Assembly: GCF_026262505.1 (NCBI RefSeq) | Contig: NC_067204.1 | Coordinates: forward strand, 23,157,300-23,221,299 | From: Trichomonas vaginalis G3 | Lineage: Eukaryota > Parabasalia > Trichomonadida > Trichomonadidae | Reading direction: 5' to 3' | Length of the DNA: 64,000 nucleotides | Shown: one piece after another, positions 41,201 to 50,666 of the stretch | How the letters are laid out: every line of letters begins with the position of its first letter | Numbering within the stretch: the stretch's first letter is position 1 | The notes under the pieces: generated by a model | What the model was told of the DNA's origin: nothing | Seen by the model: the letters and a program-made list of their open reading frames with translations, nothing else | Databases searched by the model: none | Position numbers and translations under genes: made by a program

Positions 41201-41928
41201 AATACTTACGAGATTGTAAATAAAAGCATTCCATTTCTCTTGAATATTTTATCAATTTAATGTCCATGATTTGTAAGAGCTCTTCGTTTCTCTTTTCTAT
41301 TTATTTTTATCAGAAATATAATCTTTATAAATTATTTGGTCTTAGATGCTCTTATTGAAGATAAAAATTAAAATGTATGCATAAAGGGTATATGAAAATA
41401 AATTAATTATGTTGTCCAATGATAGGAGTTGTGATGCAAAAATCTTTTCAAAATCTTAAAATATTTCCTGGATAAGATATTATTTCAGTACAAGAGGAGT
41501 TACTGAGGAAAAAGAGTTAATAAGAACAGTGATGTAGTTACGGATTAGTATATTAGGACGCCGATCGTTATAATTAACACCTCCTCATAAATCTCTTGTG
41601 AAATTCCAGAATTGCAGAGTTTCTGTCTATATTTGGAATGTAAAAAAATATATTGGTTTCAAATAAAACAATACTTTTTAACATAAAAATTTTATATAAA
41701 AATAAAACTAATTCCGTAGATAATTTTAACATGATATATGATGCTGTAAAATCCCAAGAAATTCATTTTCAAGCAAAAGAATGGAAAATTGCAAATTAAA
41801 ATGAAATAACAAAAATATAAAAAAGATACGCTCGCATAGTGATTAGATAATCATAACTTATAGCTGGTATGCTTTCCTAAATTAATAAAAGTAATTATAA
41901 AATAATACGGGTAAAACCTGAAAAAAAA
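41201..41928. other. intergenic stretch, nothing recognised
   Basis: About 730 AT-rich bases, 3' of both flanking genes. Confidence 0.5.
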
Positions 41929-42483
41929 TTAAGGAGCCTTTGGTTGAGGTATTGCATGTACTGAATCTCTTGACTTGCGAACGAACAACCCTTTCTTTGT
42001 TAAATCTGAAAGAAGTTTGTTATATTCTGCTTCTGCATTATCTTTCAGGTCTTTCCACTTTCTGATTTCTTTATCGGCGACTGATGAATGAGTACTAGAT
42101 CTATTTGTGATAGACTTTTGTCCTTGAATATTTTCAAGCTCCATTTGAAGTCGTGAGCGAGTATTTTCAAGTTCTTTTAAGATTCTTGAATTTTCATCTA
42201 TCTGTCTCTGTAATTCTTCTTGTCTTTTAAGTAAAATTTCTTTTTCATTTGTTTTGTTTTGCTCTGCTCGTTTAACTTTTGCACCATTAATAGATTCTTT
42301 TGTAAGAGCACTGGCATCTATGATTGTCTTTGTGCTTTTCTTTATATTCGTTTTTACTTGAAAACTTGCGCTTGGCATTGTTGGAATATATTTATCCAAT
42401 TCGAGTTCTTCAAAAAGTACTTCATCTTTAACCTCTATTTCGGACAAAACGCCATTAAGAACTTCTGCGATTGTTCTCCCCAT
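41929..42483 (-). CDS. small coiled-coil protein
   Basis: 184 residues. N-terminal ~45 residues are acidic and hydrophobic ('AEVLNGVLSEIEVKDEVLFEELEL'), residues ~75-120 form a coiled coil ('NEKEILLKRQEELQRQIDENSRILKELENTRSRLQMEL'), then a Ser/Thr-rich link and a basic end ('KGLFVRKSRDS'). No family recognised. A minus-strand TCACTT initiator lies about 25 bases upstream, supporting expression. Confidence 0.7.
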   Translation of the reverse strand: MGRTIAEVLNGVLSEIEVKDEVLFEELELDKYIPTMPSASFQVKTNIKKSTKTIIDASALTKESINGAKVKRAEQNKTNEKEILLKRQEELQRQIDENSRILKELENTRSRLQMELENIQGQKSITNRSSTHSSVADKEIRKWKDLKDNAEAEYNKLLSDLTKKGLFVRKSRDSVHAIPQPKAP

Positions 42484-42504
42484 TACCTGGTGTCACTTTT
42501 TCAA

Positions 42505-42510
42505 AAGTGA
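42505..42510 (-). promoter_or_regulatory. initiator motif TCACTT
   Basis: Minus-strand TCACTT about 25 bases before the ATG at 42483, within a small palindrome CACTTTTGAAAAAGTG. Confidence 0.5.
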
Positions 42511-43251
42511 AGGATTTTAAAAATAGTTTACATGTGTTACAACTAAATACATATAACGATTTATCGCAAGGATATTGTTTTGTCCTCCAGGGGAATAATG
42601 CGTCCCCCACTTGGTCGGGTCCCCAATTGTCCCCCAAGCGACATCCTGATTTATTGCCTGAGGCCCGAAATTTTTTTATATTGGGGGGACGGTTCTGACA
42701 AAAAATCACCTGTGAAAATTGTAGGATTCTTTTGTAGAATTCTTTATGCCTTCAAAATTGGCAATGATCCTTTTATGCATTTTTAACGGTTCTATAGAAA
42801 ACGAAAAAAGTGACTAAAAATTGAATTGGCGAAAAAACATAAATGAGCTTCATTTAGTCATATTTTAATCAAGAAGATTTCAAAAAAGTTCAATGAGTTA
42901 TTAACTCATCTTCATTTCGCCATAATGCTCATTGTTTTCCAACGTTCCAACTCAAACTTAGCTTAAATTGCTTTTCTAATTTCGCGAGAAATTAGCCAAC
43001 AGTCTTACCAACGCCTTTCATTCCTTTTGCCAACGAAAGGATGCCCTATTTTCAATACAAACTTGGGCCATATCCTCACAATATCTTAATTATTTTATTA
43101 ATTTTACTTAATTTTGTTTTATTTTGTTTTGTTAAGAATAAAAACGTCGCCATATTCAATGTTTAGTTATTTTTTTCGTTTTCTAAAAGAACCTTAAAAG
43201 TGCAAAAAAGGGCCTGCCAATTTTGAATGCAAAAGAATTTTAAATTTTTTC
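42511..43251. other. intergenic stretch with a G/C-rich island
   Basis: About 740 bases. At 42580-42710 runs of CCCCC and GGGGGG ('GCGTCCCCCACTTGGTCGGG', 'TTGGGGGGACGG') interrupt the AT-rich background. They are reminiscent of the GC hairpins in the transposable elements above, but I could not find ends or a target duplication. No gene supported. Confidence 0.45.
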
Positions 43252-44673
43252 ATGTCTGTTCAAGACATTCACCCAAATAAATACAGTGAATTGCGAAGTA
43301 TATATAAATACTATATTGATTCTTATAATGCATTGTATCAGCTGAAAACTGAAAAAGAAGAAAATTTAAACCAGATTTTCAAAATGATCAAAGAAAATTT
43401 GATTGACACAATGAAAATCCGTCCTCAGAGTATTGTAAGAGACACTTTAAATACAATTCCATATAATAATCGCTACACAAGGCCATATTTAACTATTGCC
43501 AAACTCATTTTTGATGATTATCATGTCAAAGAGGTCAATAATGTTGCAAACATTTCAAAATATCTATTCTATAAAGAGTATGGGATTAAATTAGACAGAA
43601 TTTGTAATTTCAGAGAATATGAATTCAAAAACATCGATATTCATAGAGAAAATACAATTTACAAAGTAATTATGTATAATGACTTAGAAAGATTCATTGC
43701 ATTCACGGAGACTGATGGATTTGATAAAGATCAGGTGCTTAACAACGATCTATATCCAAATTGTATGTCCGGATATTCATTACTTGAATTATGTTGTTAC
43801 CATGGAGCAGTTGATTGTTTCAAGTTATTGAGAACGAAATTTCATTCAGAAATAACTCAAGAATGTCTAGAATTATCATTTTTAGGAGGAAATCCAGAGA
43901 TTATGAGTGAATGTTTGAAATATCAAAAACCAAATAAAGAATGCATGAGATATGCAATTATTTCACATAACATTGATTTTGTTACATTCTTGATGAATGA
44001 GTACGATTTAGTGATCAAGTTACATTGTTGCGGAATATACAATAATCTTGAATCGTTTTTAGTTTATTACGATCAATCTAATGATATTAGCAAATGTTTT
44101 GTTTACTCGGCGATGTTTGATATTCCATCCTTGTGCAAATATTTCCTTTCACTTTGTTCAAATATCAATACAAAAAAGAAAGATGGGAAAACCGCTATTC
44201 ATTGTACAGCATATAAAAGTTGTATAGAAACGGCCGAATTCCTTATTTCGCATGGTGCAAATATCAATGAAAAAGATAATGATGGACAAACCGCTTTTCA
44301 TACTGCAGTATATCATAATAGTAAAGAAATAGCCGAACTTCTTATTTCACATGGTATAAATATCAATGAAAAAGATAAATATGGAAAAACCGCTCTTCAT
44401 ATTGCAGCAATTGGCGATAGAAAAGAAATAGCTGAATTCCTTATTTCACATGGTGCAAATATCAATGAAAAAGATGAAGATGGAAACACCCCTCTTATTT
44501 TTTCAGCAATATGTAATTGTAAAGAAATAGTCGAACTCCTTATTTCAGAAGGTGCAAATATCAATGAAAAAAATAATGATGGACAAACTGCTCTTTATAA
44601 TGCAAGAATTTATAATCTCTATTTTATTGGCAAAGAAACAGTAGGATTTCTTATTTCGCATGGTGCAGAGTAA
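43252..44673 (+). CDS. ankyrin-repeat protein with trichomonad N-terminal domain (DUF3447-like)
   Basis: 473 residues. Start 'MSVQDIHPNKYSELRSIYKYYIDSY' parallels the genes at 1166 and 19833. Residues ~150-290 hold the shared 'LLELCCYHGAVDCFKLLRTKF' and 'CMRYAIISHNIDFVTFLMNEY' blocks; residues ~300-473 hold five ankyrin repeats ('HGANINEKDNDGQTAFHTA'). Of the four large family members here, this and the gene at 1166 are unbroken. Repeat units are less uniform than at 19833, so no recent expansion. Function unknown; protein binding likely. Confidence 0.88.
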   Translation: MSVQDIHPNKYSELRSIYKYYIDSYNALYQLKTEKEENLNQIFKMIKENLIDTMKIRPQSIVRDTLNTIPYNNRYTRPYLTIAKLIFDDYHVKEVNNVANISKYLFYKEYGIKLDRICNFREYEFKNIDIHRENTIYKVIMYNDLERFIAFTETDGFDKDQVLNNDLYPNCMSGYSLLELCCYHGAVDCFKLLRTKFHSEITQECLELSFLGGNPEIMSECLKYQKPNKECMRYAIISHNIDFVTFLMNEYDLVIKLHCCGIYNNLESFLVYYDQSNDISKCFVYSAMFDIPSLCKYFLSLCSNINTKKKDGKTAIHCTAYKSCIETAEFLISHGANINEKDNDGQTAFHTAVYHNSKEIAELLISHGININEKDKYGKTALHIAAIGDRKEIAEFLISHGANINEKDEDGNTPLIFSAICNCKEIVELLISEGANINEKNNDGQTALYNARIYNLYFIGKETVGFLISHGAE

Positions 44674-45369
44674 TATTGTTTAATGATAATCTTGTTTTGT
44701 TTGAAGTAAGGCCAACAATCTAGATATCCTAAAATTGTTCAGCAATAAGTGCTCAATCTTAAGGGTTATTGGTAGATCGATTGAATAGTCTACAGCTATT
44801 CAATTTTTAAGCTTTAAGATGCTTGTTCCTATGATATCATTGAAATTTTTTATGAATAAACGTAAATATAGCATGCATTCATCATACTCTATGCTTTTAC
44901 TGTTTCATAATAAAAAAAATATCTCAGGATGAAGACTCAATGAGTAAATATAGTACATTTTGTAAACTAAGCACCTGAAGCCATAAATTTTGAAAGACAA
45001 TTTAGCAAAAGTGAAAAGCCTCTCCACACATTCCTTTTGGCTCATAATATATTATATTGCGAAACAGAAAATCTTAAACTTGAAATTTGAGAAAGGTGGC
45101 AAACCTTAAAGATAACGTGGGTGATTTTTCGCCCAGCCATAAGGATCACACTTTTGAGAGTTTTACATGGCATTTGCCGGAAAATGCCATGTAAAGTTAT
45201 CTTAAATATTTTAGGGTAAGTACACCTACAACCCCTGGTAAAAAATTGAGAATAAATTACATGATATTTGTCGGCAAATGCCATTTAAAACTCTCAAAAG
45301 TTGGGCCCCTTATGTATTTTTTGAAAGTTCATCATATCTTTAATGGTACTATTTCAGCGTGTACAATGG
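44674..45369. other. intergenic stretch with an inverted repeat
   Basis: About 700 bases before the Maverick. Apart from the inverted repeat listed separately, no gene or RNA was recognised. Confidence 0.5.
45139..45316. repeat. inverted repeat around a GGCATTTGCC core
   Basis: 'CCATAAGG..CACACTTTTGAG' with AGTTTTACATGGCATTTGCC at about 45139-45182 is inverted at about 45262-45316. The left arm also contains its own hairpin, ACATGGCATTT...AAATGCCATGT. It could be a small MITE remnant. Confidence 0.65.
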
Positions 45370-45602
45370 AAAAAAAAAAAAAAAAAAAAAAAAAGGTAGT
45401 GGGGCTTCCAGGCACTTCGTGCCCTCTAGCCCTGAAGATGTTTAGTATAAATGAAGTTTTTATTCGGAGGGCTTCCAGGAGCTTTTCACAAATTATATAT
45501 GTTTTCATGTTTTGTCACTTTTCTGTCACTTTTCAGGTAAAAACATTTTTATTATATATATAAAATGAATTTTACAAAACCACCGTTACCCTTCTTTGGA
45601 AA
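45370..45602. repeat. Maverick terminal inverted repeat, visible end
   Basis: From the A-run through GGGGCTTCCAGGCACTTCG to the start of the methyltransferase. It matches the reverse complement of 1-362 apart from an extra ~110-base segment there. It contains TTTTGTCACTTTTCTGTCAC, which resembles the initiator-type promoter of the adjacent gene. Confidence 0.85.
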
Positions 45603-46383
45603 TAAGAGTAGATGTAAAGATATTCTATTGAGAGAACTTAAGAAACTACCGAATGGTCTAACATTTGTAGACTTGTTCGGTGGAAGTTTCTATATATCTC
45701 ATTTGTGCCATACAATATTTCCTGACTCAAAGATTATATGCAATGACTTCGACAACTATATGGACCGTCTCAAACATATTCCAGACACAAACAATATATT
45801 GAAAGCGTTAAAAGAAAAGATACCTATAGGTAAGATGGAACGTATACCATTAGATAAGAAAAATACTGTCAGAGAGGTTTTGAAAAAGGCAGAGTATATT
45901 GACTGGGATAGTATATCTGCTAGACTATTATATAGTGGTGCTATAAGAGTTCATGACATTGAAACACTTATGTCAAAAGTTTTATATCTTAACTATACAA
46001 ATGTTTTCAAAGAGAACATAGAAAAATATATTGAGGGTATAGAGTTTGTGAGATGTCATTGGACAGAGTTGTATGAAAAATATAAAAACAAGGAAAATGT
46101 TTTCTTTATAGTGGACCCGCCGTTCTATAACACATGGGATTTTCAATACCAAGTAGACTGGACTTTGAGAGACTCTTTAGAAACTTTAGACGTTTTACAT
46201 AACCATCCATGCTTTTACTTTACATCCGATAAAAGTGGTTTGGAAAGTGTCATGAGATGGTTAGAGGACATACATGACTATGAGTTTAGATACGATAAGA
46301 TAGAATATGAGAGAGGTCCTATAAACTGGAGAAAGTGTCATAACAAAGAAATTTTATTGGTAAGTAAATGTGGTTTGAAATAG
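45565..46383 (+). CDS. Dam-like DNA adenine-N6 methyltransferase (Maverick part)
   Basis: 272 residues of the D12 class: 'PFFGNKSRCKDILLREL' (residues 9-25) and 'FVDLFGGSFYISH' (34-46) form the S-adenosylmethionine-binding motif X/I region, and 'DPPFY' (184-188) is the catalytic motif IV that places the adenine amino group. It looks whole. In viruses such enzymes mark or protect their own DNA; N6-methyladenine has been reported in Trichomonas. It is the first gene inside the terminal repeat, and the same start occurs in the copy at the left of the window. Confidence 0.9.
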   Translation: MNFTKPPLPFFGNKSRCKDILLRELKKLPNGLTFVDLFGGSFYISHLCHTIFPDSKIICNDFDNYMDRLKHIPDTNNILKALKEKIPIGKMERIPLDKKNTVREVLKKAEYIDWDSISARLLYSGAIRVHDIETLMSKVLYLNYTNVFKENIEKYIEGIEFVRCHWTELYEKYKNKENVFFIVDPPFYNTWDFQYQVDWTLRDSLETLDVLHNHPCFYFTSDKSGLESVMRWLEDIHDYEFRYDKIEYERGPINWRKCHNKEILLVSKCGLK

Positions 46384-46499
46384 GACTACTTGTTTTAGGT
46401 TTTTTCCATTGTGTCATTTACTTATTTGACGTGGCAGAAAGATATAGAGAATATGAAGATGAACCAATACCAGCAAATGTTCAGCATATGTACTCGTAA
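46368..46499 (+). CDS. small membrane protein, 43 aa (Maverick part)
   Basis: An ATG overlapping the last 16 bases of the methyltransferase gene opens a frame of 43 residues: MWFEIGLLVLGFFHCVIYLF followed by DVAERYREYEDEPIPA. This is one hydrophobic helix plus an acidic tail, i.e. a plausible single-pass viral membrane protein. The overlap and tight spacing to the next gene support it, though the length makes chance possible. Confidence 0.55.
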   Translation: MWFEIGLLVLGFFHCVIYLFDVAERYREYEDEPIPANVQHMYS

Positions 46500-46522
46500 G
46501 AGATATTTTTATCTAATATTAA

Positions 46523-46885
46523 ATGGACGCACAGAACTTAGCGAATGCACAGCAACCTGGACAACCAAACCCAGAGAATATTCCAAATGAAGTTAGAATA
46601 CAAACTGCAATGGCAAACTATGGTCAAGTGCCAACAGATGTACAAATGCAAACTGCCATGTCAAATGACGCTGCGTTAGGCTTACCACCATGGTATGCAA
46701 ATATGAGATGGAAAGAGTTTTATACAAACCCTGAAGTGGGATATAAACAACTCTATGCAGATGACGCGAACACAGGAGTTGACCCAGAGTATGTTTTCTA
46801 CCAGAGGAGAAATAGAATGTATGAGCTCCAGTTAAAGAATGCTATGGAACTCAACAGGAAACGTAAGAGACTAGGCGGACATTAG
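46523..46885 (+). CDS. small Gln/Asn-rich protein (Maverick part)
   Basis: 120 residues, no membrane segment. The N-terminal half has two near-repeats 'VRIQTAMANYGQVPTDVQMQTAM'-type, shortened here to 'IQTAMANYGQVP' and 'MQTAMSNDAALG'. The C-terminal end is basic (ELNRKRKRLGGH). Unknown, possibly a virion-associated protein. Confidence 0.6.
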   Translation: MDAQNLANAQQPGQPNPENIPNEVRIQTAMANYGQVPTDVQMQTAMSNDAALGLPPWYANMRWKEFYTNPEVGYKQLYADDANTGVDPEYVFYQRRNRMYELQLKNAMELNRKRKRLGGH

Positions 46886-46903
46886 ATTTTTACATATAGT
46901 AAA

Positions 46904-47146
46904 ATGGGTTTCTTCAGTAGTATTGGAAACTTCTTTCGAAATGTCGGAAGAGGTATATGGAATGGAATAAAATCTGTCGGAAGAGGAATTTGGAACGGAG
47001 TCAAAAATATTGGTAAAAGAGTAGGTCAGTTCGTTGGTATTATACCTAAAGACCCTGAACCAGAAGAGCAAGCTCCTGTTATACAACAGCCTGAACCTGC
47101 ACCACAGTCTAGTTGGCAACCAAATCCAACACCTCAACCGTATTAA
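46904..47146 (+). CDS. amphipathic MG-start protein (Maverick part)
   Basis: 80 residues. 'MGFFSSIGNFFRNVGRGIWN' then a near-repeat 'GRGIWNGVKNIGKRVGQFVG' is strongly amphipathic and basic, followed by a Pro/Gln-rich tail. MG with Ser at position 6 fits an N-myristoylation signal. Similar small membrane-active proteins occur in adenovirus-like virions. The protein at 50244 starts in the same style. Confidence 0.6.
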   Translation: MGFFSSIGNFFRNVGRGIWNGIKSVGRGIWNGVKNIGKRVGQFVGIIPKDPEPEEQAPVIQQPEPAPQSSWQPNPTPQPY

Positions 47147-47149
47147 AAA

Positions 47150-47998
47150 TTATATTTTTACCGTTCGATAGTAGTTGTATATGAAACTAAGTTCTAAGTA
47201 AAACGCATGGTATAATGGAATTATTCTCTTTCTTCCATCTGTAGTAAACCATACTTGAAAGTCTGAAATACTTCCACTTGGTGGTTCATATAACTTTGTA
47301 GGTTTTTCGTAAAAGTCATTTGCCAAGCATAAAAAAGAGTTTTGTGCGCCAGAAAATGAAGCATGAACTATAATAGCATCTGAGTCGAAAACATCTTTAA
47401 ATAAATATGGTTCATCTCTTGCATATCGACTGTAAATATTTGCTAAAGGAAGTTCGACTTTCTGATTTAACATTCTTTGCAAATAATACCATGACATTGC
47501 AGTGAATTCTGTATATATTTGTTCGTCTTTCTTTGGATTGTCTTCGTAGATTTGAAATGACACTTGTGAATTTTGTTTGTCATATACAATTCTCACATAA
47601 AGTGTGCTCTCGGTATTTGCATATTCATCAGCATATTTTGCATAACATGAATTTATTTTATCTTCTATATTTTTTAACGCAGTCTGTAGAGAAGATGAAA
47701 GGTCAACTTGTATTAGCTCAATTTCTTCCCACATTTTTCGTTTCCCTTCAGATATATAATCTATATGAAACCTTACAATAAATGGAAAACTTTTATCTTC
47801 TACAGACACAAACTTCATTCTACGAAAGCCAATAGCTTTTGTGACAGATGGGTCTCTTAGCCATCTTAACGGGTAGTCAAAACGATAGCCTTCATGCTTT
47901 ACGGTCTCTGTCTCAAACTTTTGACCGACATTAGTAAAAAGTTCATCTAATGGTTTAGTTGTAGCAACTCTTGAATTTTCTTTTTCTATTGAAAGCAT
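47150..47998 (-). CDS. beta-rich virion-like protein (Maverick part)
   Basis: 282 residues, mainly beta strands by pattern ('FVSVEDKSFPFIVRFHIDYI', 'LYVRIVYDKQNSQVSFQIYE', 'IIVHASFSGAQNSFLCLAND', 'FQVWFTTDGRKRIIPLYHAF'). This would suit a jelly-roll capsid component, minor or penton-like, but there is no diagnostic motif I can verify. It is transcribed away from the methyltransferase group and divergently from the tail-fibre-like gene, 18 bases apart. Confidence 0.55.
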   Translation of the reverse strand: MLSIEKENSRVATTKPLDELFTNVGQKFETETVKHEGYRFDYPLRWLRDPSVTKAIGFRRMKFVSVEDKSFPFIVRFHIDYISEGKRKMWEEIELIQVDLSSSLQTALKNIEDKINSCYAKYADEYANTESTLYVRIVYDKQNSQVSFQIYEDNPKKDEQIYTEFTAMSWYYLQRMLNQKVELPLANIYSRYARDEPYLFKDVFDSDAIIVHASFSGAQNSFLCLANDFYEKPTKLYEPPSGSISDFQVWFTTDGRKRIIPLYHAFYLELSFIYNYYRTVKI

Positions 47999-48016
47999 AT
48001 TTTATCTAGAATAAAA

Positions 48017-49165
48017 ATGTCGAAAGAAACAGCGTCTATGAGAGAAATACAACACAACCGACAACTCATTTTGCAAGCTCTAAATAAGAACACAACAAAC
48101 TTTTCAAACTATTCTAAGATATCTGAGTCATTGAAAGAAGGAAACTTAAAACTGACGATAAACCCAATGACAGATGAGTTTCTGTTTCAAGACAGTAAGA
48201 ACCATACTGTTTGTATAAATCCAACAAAAAGAACTTTAAACGAGAAACCTATAGATGAACTTCTTTTGAAGGCAGATATTGACAACAAAGCTGACAAAGA
48301 GTATGTAGATGCAACAAGAGACTATATTCTCGCATGGACAGATAGAACATACCCACAAAAACACCATACACATAACATCTATGACGTAGATGAACTACCA
48401 GCAATGTTAGATGACAAAGCGGATAAAACATATGTTGACAATAAAATGTCAAGTGAAGTGACAAGAGCTGACAAAGAATATTCTAAAAAGACTCATACAC
48501 ACGATTTCTTCGCAACTGTTGGTATAGAAAATATTGCAGGAACGGTTGAAGAACCTGATGGAACTGGTGGGGATGTACTACTTTGGAAACCTCCTAACTT
48601 TCCACAAGGTTTAACATCGGATGAAGACATAACGACGATGAAATACACTAGATGTAGAAATGTCTATGTCATGGAGGATGAAAACAAAGTTAAATTCACT
48701 GCTCAAGATTTATATGACAACAAAGCTGACAAAACATATGTTAACGTTGAGTTAGATAAAAAAGCTGACAAAACATATGTTAACGATGAGTTAGTTAAAA
48801 AAGCTGACAAAACAGAGCTTCAAACATTAAAGACAGAAATACTTCAAACAGTATATCCTATAGGTTCTATTTACACGTCAATGAACTCTACCAGACCAGA
48901 AACAGTTCTGGGTTTTGGAACTTGGACTCAAATAGTCGACAGGTTTTTGTATTGTGCAAACTCTTCAAAGGAAACAGGTGGAAGTAAAACGATTTCAGGT
49001 GCAAATTTACCTGCGCACAGTCACTACGTAAGTTTAACTACATCTGAAGCAGGTTTGCATAGTCATAGATTTTGGGATTGGTCAGGAATGACAAAAGGTA
49101 AAGGATATGATGTTAAAGAGGACGTTAAGTTTGCTATAAATTGTTACTGGAGTACACTGAGGTAG
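48017..49165 (+). CDS. phage tail-fibre-like protein (Maverick part)
   Basis: About 380 residues. N-terminal part is followed by repeated 'DNKADKTYVN.EL.KKADKT' units (residues ~85-270) of the kind that make trimeric phage fibre stalks. The C-terminal part 'YPIGSIYTSMNSTRPETVLG' with 'FGTWTQIVDRFLYC' and 'GANLPAHSHYV' is the fibre-tip/collar-type domain known from phage and algal-virus proteins. A role in receptor binding or as a virion spike follows by analogy. It looks broken, about one break. Confidence 0.8.
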   Translation: MSKETASMREIQHNRQLILQALNKNTTNFSNYSKISESLKEGNLKLTINPMTDEFLFQDSKNHTVCINPTKRTLNEKPIDELLLKADIDNKADKEYVDATRDYILAWTDRTYPQKHHTHNIYDVDELPAMLDDKADKTYVDNKMSSEVTRADKEYSKKTHTHDFFATVGIENIAGTVEEPDGTGGDVLLWKPPNFPQGLTSDEDITTMKYTRCRNVYVMEDENKVKFTAQDLYDNKADKTYVNVELDKKADKTYVNDELVKKADKTELQTLKTEILQTVYPIGSIYTSMNSTRPETVLGFGTWTQIVDRFLYCANSSKETGGSKTISGANLPAHSHYVSLTTSEAGLHSHRFWDWSGMTKGKGYDVKEDVKFAINCYWSTLR

Positions 49166-49267
49166 GAGGAAGCCATACACATCGCGTTTCAGGTATACGC
49201 AAACAACGGGACAGAGTAAAGACTACATGCCACCTTACATGACAGTTTACGCATGGTATAGAAATGC

Positions 49268-50226
49268 TTAGTCGTCATTTTCAACTTCTTTAGCATATTC
49301 GTCAGGAGTTGTCTTATATTTGTTAGGAACTGTCTTTGAAAGTATACCACCTTGAACTTTGACAAGTTTGAAACGAGGTCTGACAATAGTAGTTTTATCT
49401 TCTGCTTGCAGTGTGTACATTTTGCCATGTTTGCCTAAAACTTCATAATATTCTCTTGTATACTTTCTTCTATTTTTACGAACACGAATGCGAGTACCTG
49501 TCGGGTTCCCATTGTTGTCATAGTCAATAGTATTTTCATATGGGTCGCGTTTAGGTATTTCTATTTTTACTTTGTCACCTTTCTTAAGTTTGAAGCCTGG
49601 CATTCTTTCTTGTTTGTCTCTTTTGACTAAACTATTAAATATATAGTCTTTCTCTAAGTCAGGGTTGTTTTTCATTTCTTCGGGGAGTGGTTTCCCAAAC
49701 CTTTTTGTTTACGGTTATTGTAAATATTTAAAACTTGTCTCATCTTTGCCATGGAGAAGTGTCTATATTTGTCGTCATATGACATTTCATCTACCTCACC
49801 ACCTTGTGGTTGGTTTAAGTCTCTTAAGATTTTTATACAACTGTCAATGACACCAAGAGCAGAATGGTTTTGGTCGACAATGAAATATTGGTTTACATTT
49901 TTTGAACGCAGATAGTTTTTAATATCGTCTGATTTGAAAGAACTTTCACAGTCAGATGTCAGTTTTGTTGGATGGTATTTGTCAACGAATATTGTCAAAG
50001 CAGTTTTCACATCTAAAATATTTTTGGACTGTAATGGTATGGCTTCACAGTATCTTGTGTTTTGACCGACAAATATTAGCCAGTATGGTGGTCCATCTTC
50101 TCTATACCTCGGAATGTTTTCCAAGATATCCATAAACCAAGCATTTGGTGTTGAACTAAAGATTTTTACCATGAGTGCTTTCTTTGTTGCCTTAGAAACA
50201 TAGGGGTCCTTGTTCGGATTCGTCAT
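49268..50226 (-). CDS. retroviral-type integrase region (Maverick part)
   Basis: Two adjacent minus-strand frames. The first (49672-50226) has an rve-like core with 'DILENIPRYREDG', 'IFVGQNTRYCEAIPLQSK', 'TKLTSDCESSF' and 'LGVIDSCIKILRDL'. The second (49268-49675) has a basic SH3/chromodomain-like region ('FKLKKGDKVKIEIPKRDPYE', 'REYYEVLGKHGKMYTL') as at the C-terminus of Polinton integrases. The integrase would insert the element. The region as seen is shorter than the family norm and looks broken. Confidence 0.8.
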
Positions 50227-50243
50227 TTTTTACCCTGTAAGAA

Positions 50244-50657
50244 ATGGGTTTATTTGGCGCATTAGCAGGAGTTGCATCCAGATTTTTGCCCGCAGTGGGA
50301 ACAATAGCCAGAGGTGTATTTGGAGTTGGAAGGAAGATTTTGAGTACATTAGGTATACTGAAAGAGAAAGCACAACCTATTATACAAACTGTACAGAAAG
50401 GTTGGGAGGTAGCACGAGATGCAGCAAATCTTATTCCAAATCCTGAAACAAGAGGAAAAGTTCAAGGATGGATGGACAATGTAGGAAGAGAAGCAGGAAA
50501 CTACTATAACAAAGCAAATGACTACTATAACCAAGCAGGACACTATATGGACCAAGGTGAAAGATTCTTTAACAGAGGATATAACCATGCACAACAGTGG
50601 GTAAACAACAACCAACCTCAACCGCCTCAAACGTGGGAATGTAAATTTTTTTACTGA
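50244..50657 (+). CDS. MG-start amphipathic protein (Maverick part)
   Basis: 137 residues. N-terminal 'MGLFGALAGVASRFLPAVGT' and the following 'GRKILSTLGILKEKAQPII' are amphipathic, then a Tyr/Asn-rich region with 'YYNKANDYYNQAGHYMDQGE'. Resembles the protein at 46904 in start and charge. Possibly a membrane-active virion protein. Confidence 0.6.
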   Translation: MGLFGALAGVASRFLPAVGTIARGVFGVGRKILSTLGILKEKAQPIIQTVQKGWEVARDAANLIPNPETRGKVQGWMDNVGREAGNYYNKANDYYNQAGHYMDQGERFFNRGYNHAQQWVNNNQPQPPQTWECKFFY

Positions 50658-50666
50658 GATGAAATG
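50645..50666 (+). promoter_or_regulatory. repeated leader motif TTTTTTACTGAGATGAAATG, first copy
   Basis: The same 20-base word precedes two consecutive genes, ending in each start codon (second copy at about 50822-50841). Shared leader elements suggest co-regulated late-type genes. Confidence 0.6.

Noticed and set aside
42580-42710. Transposable element around the G/C-rich island
   Set aside because: No inverted ends or target duplication could be found.
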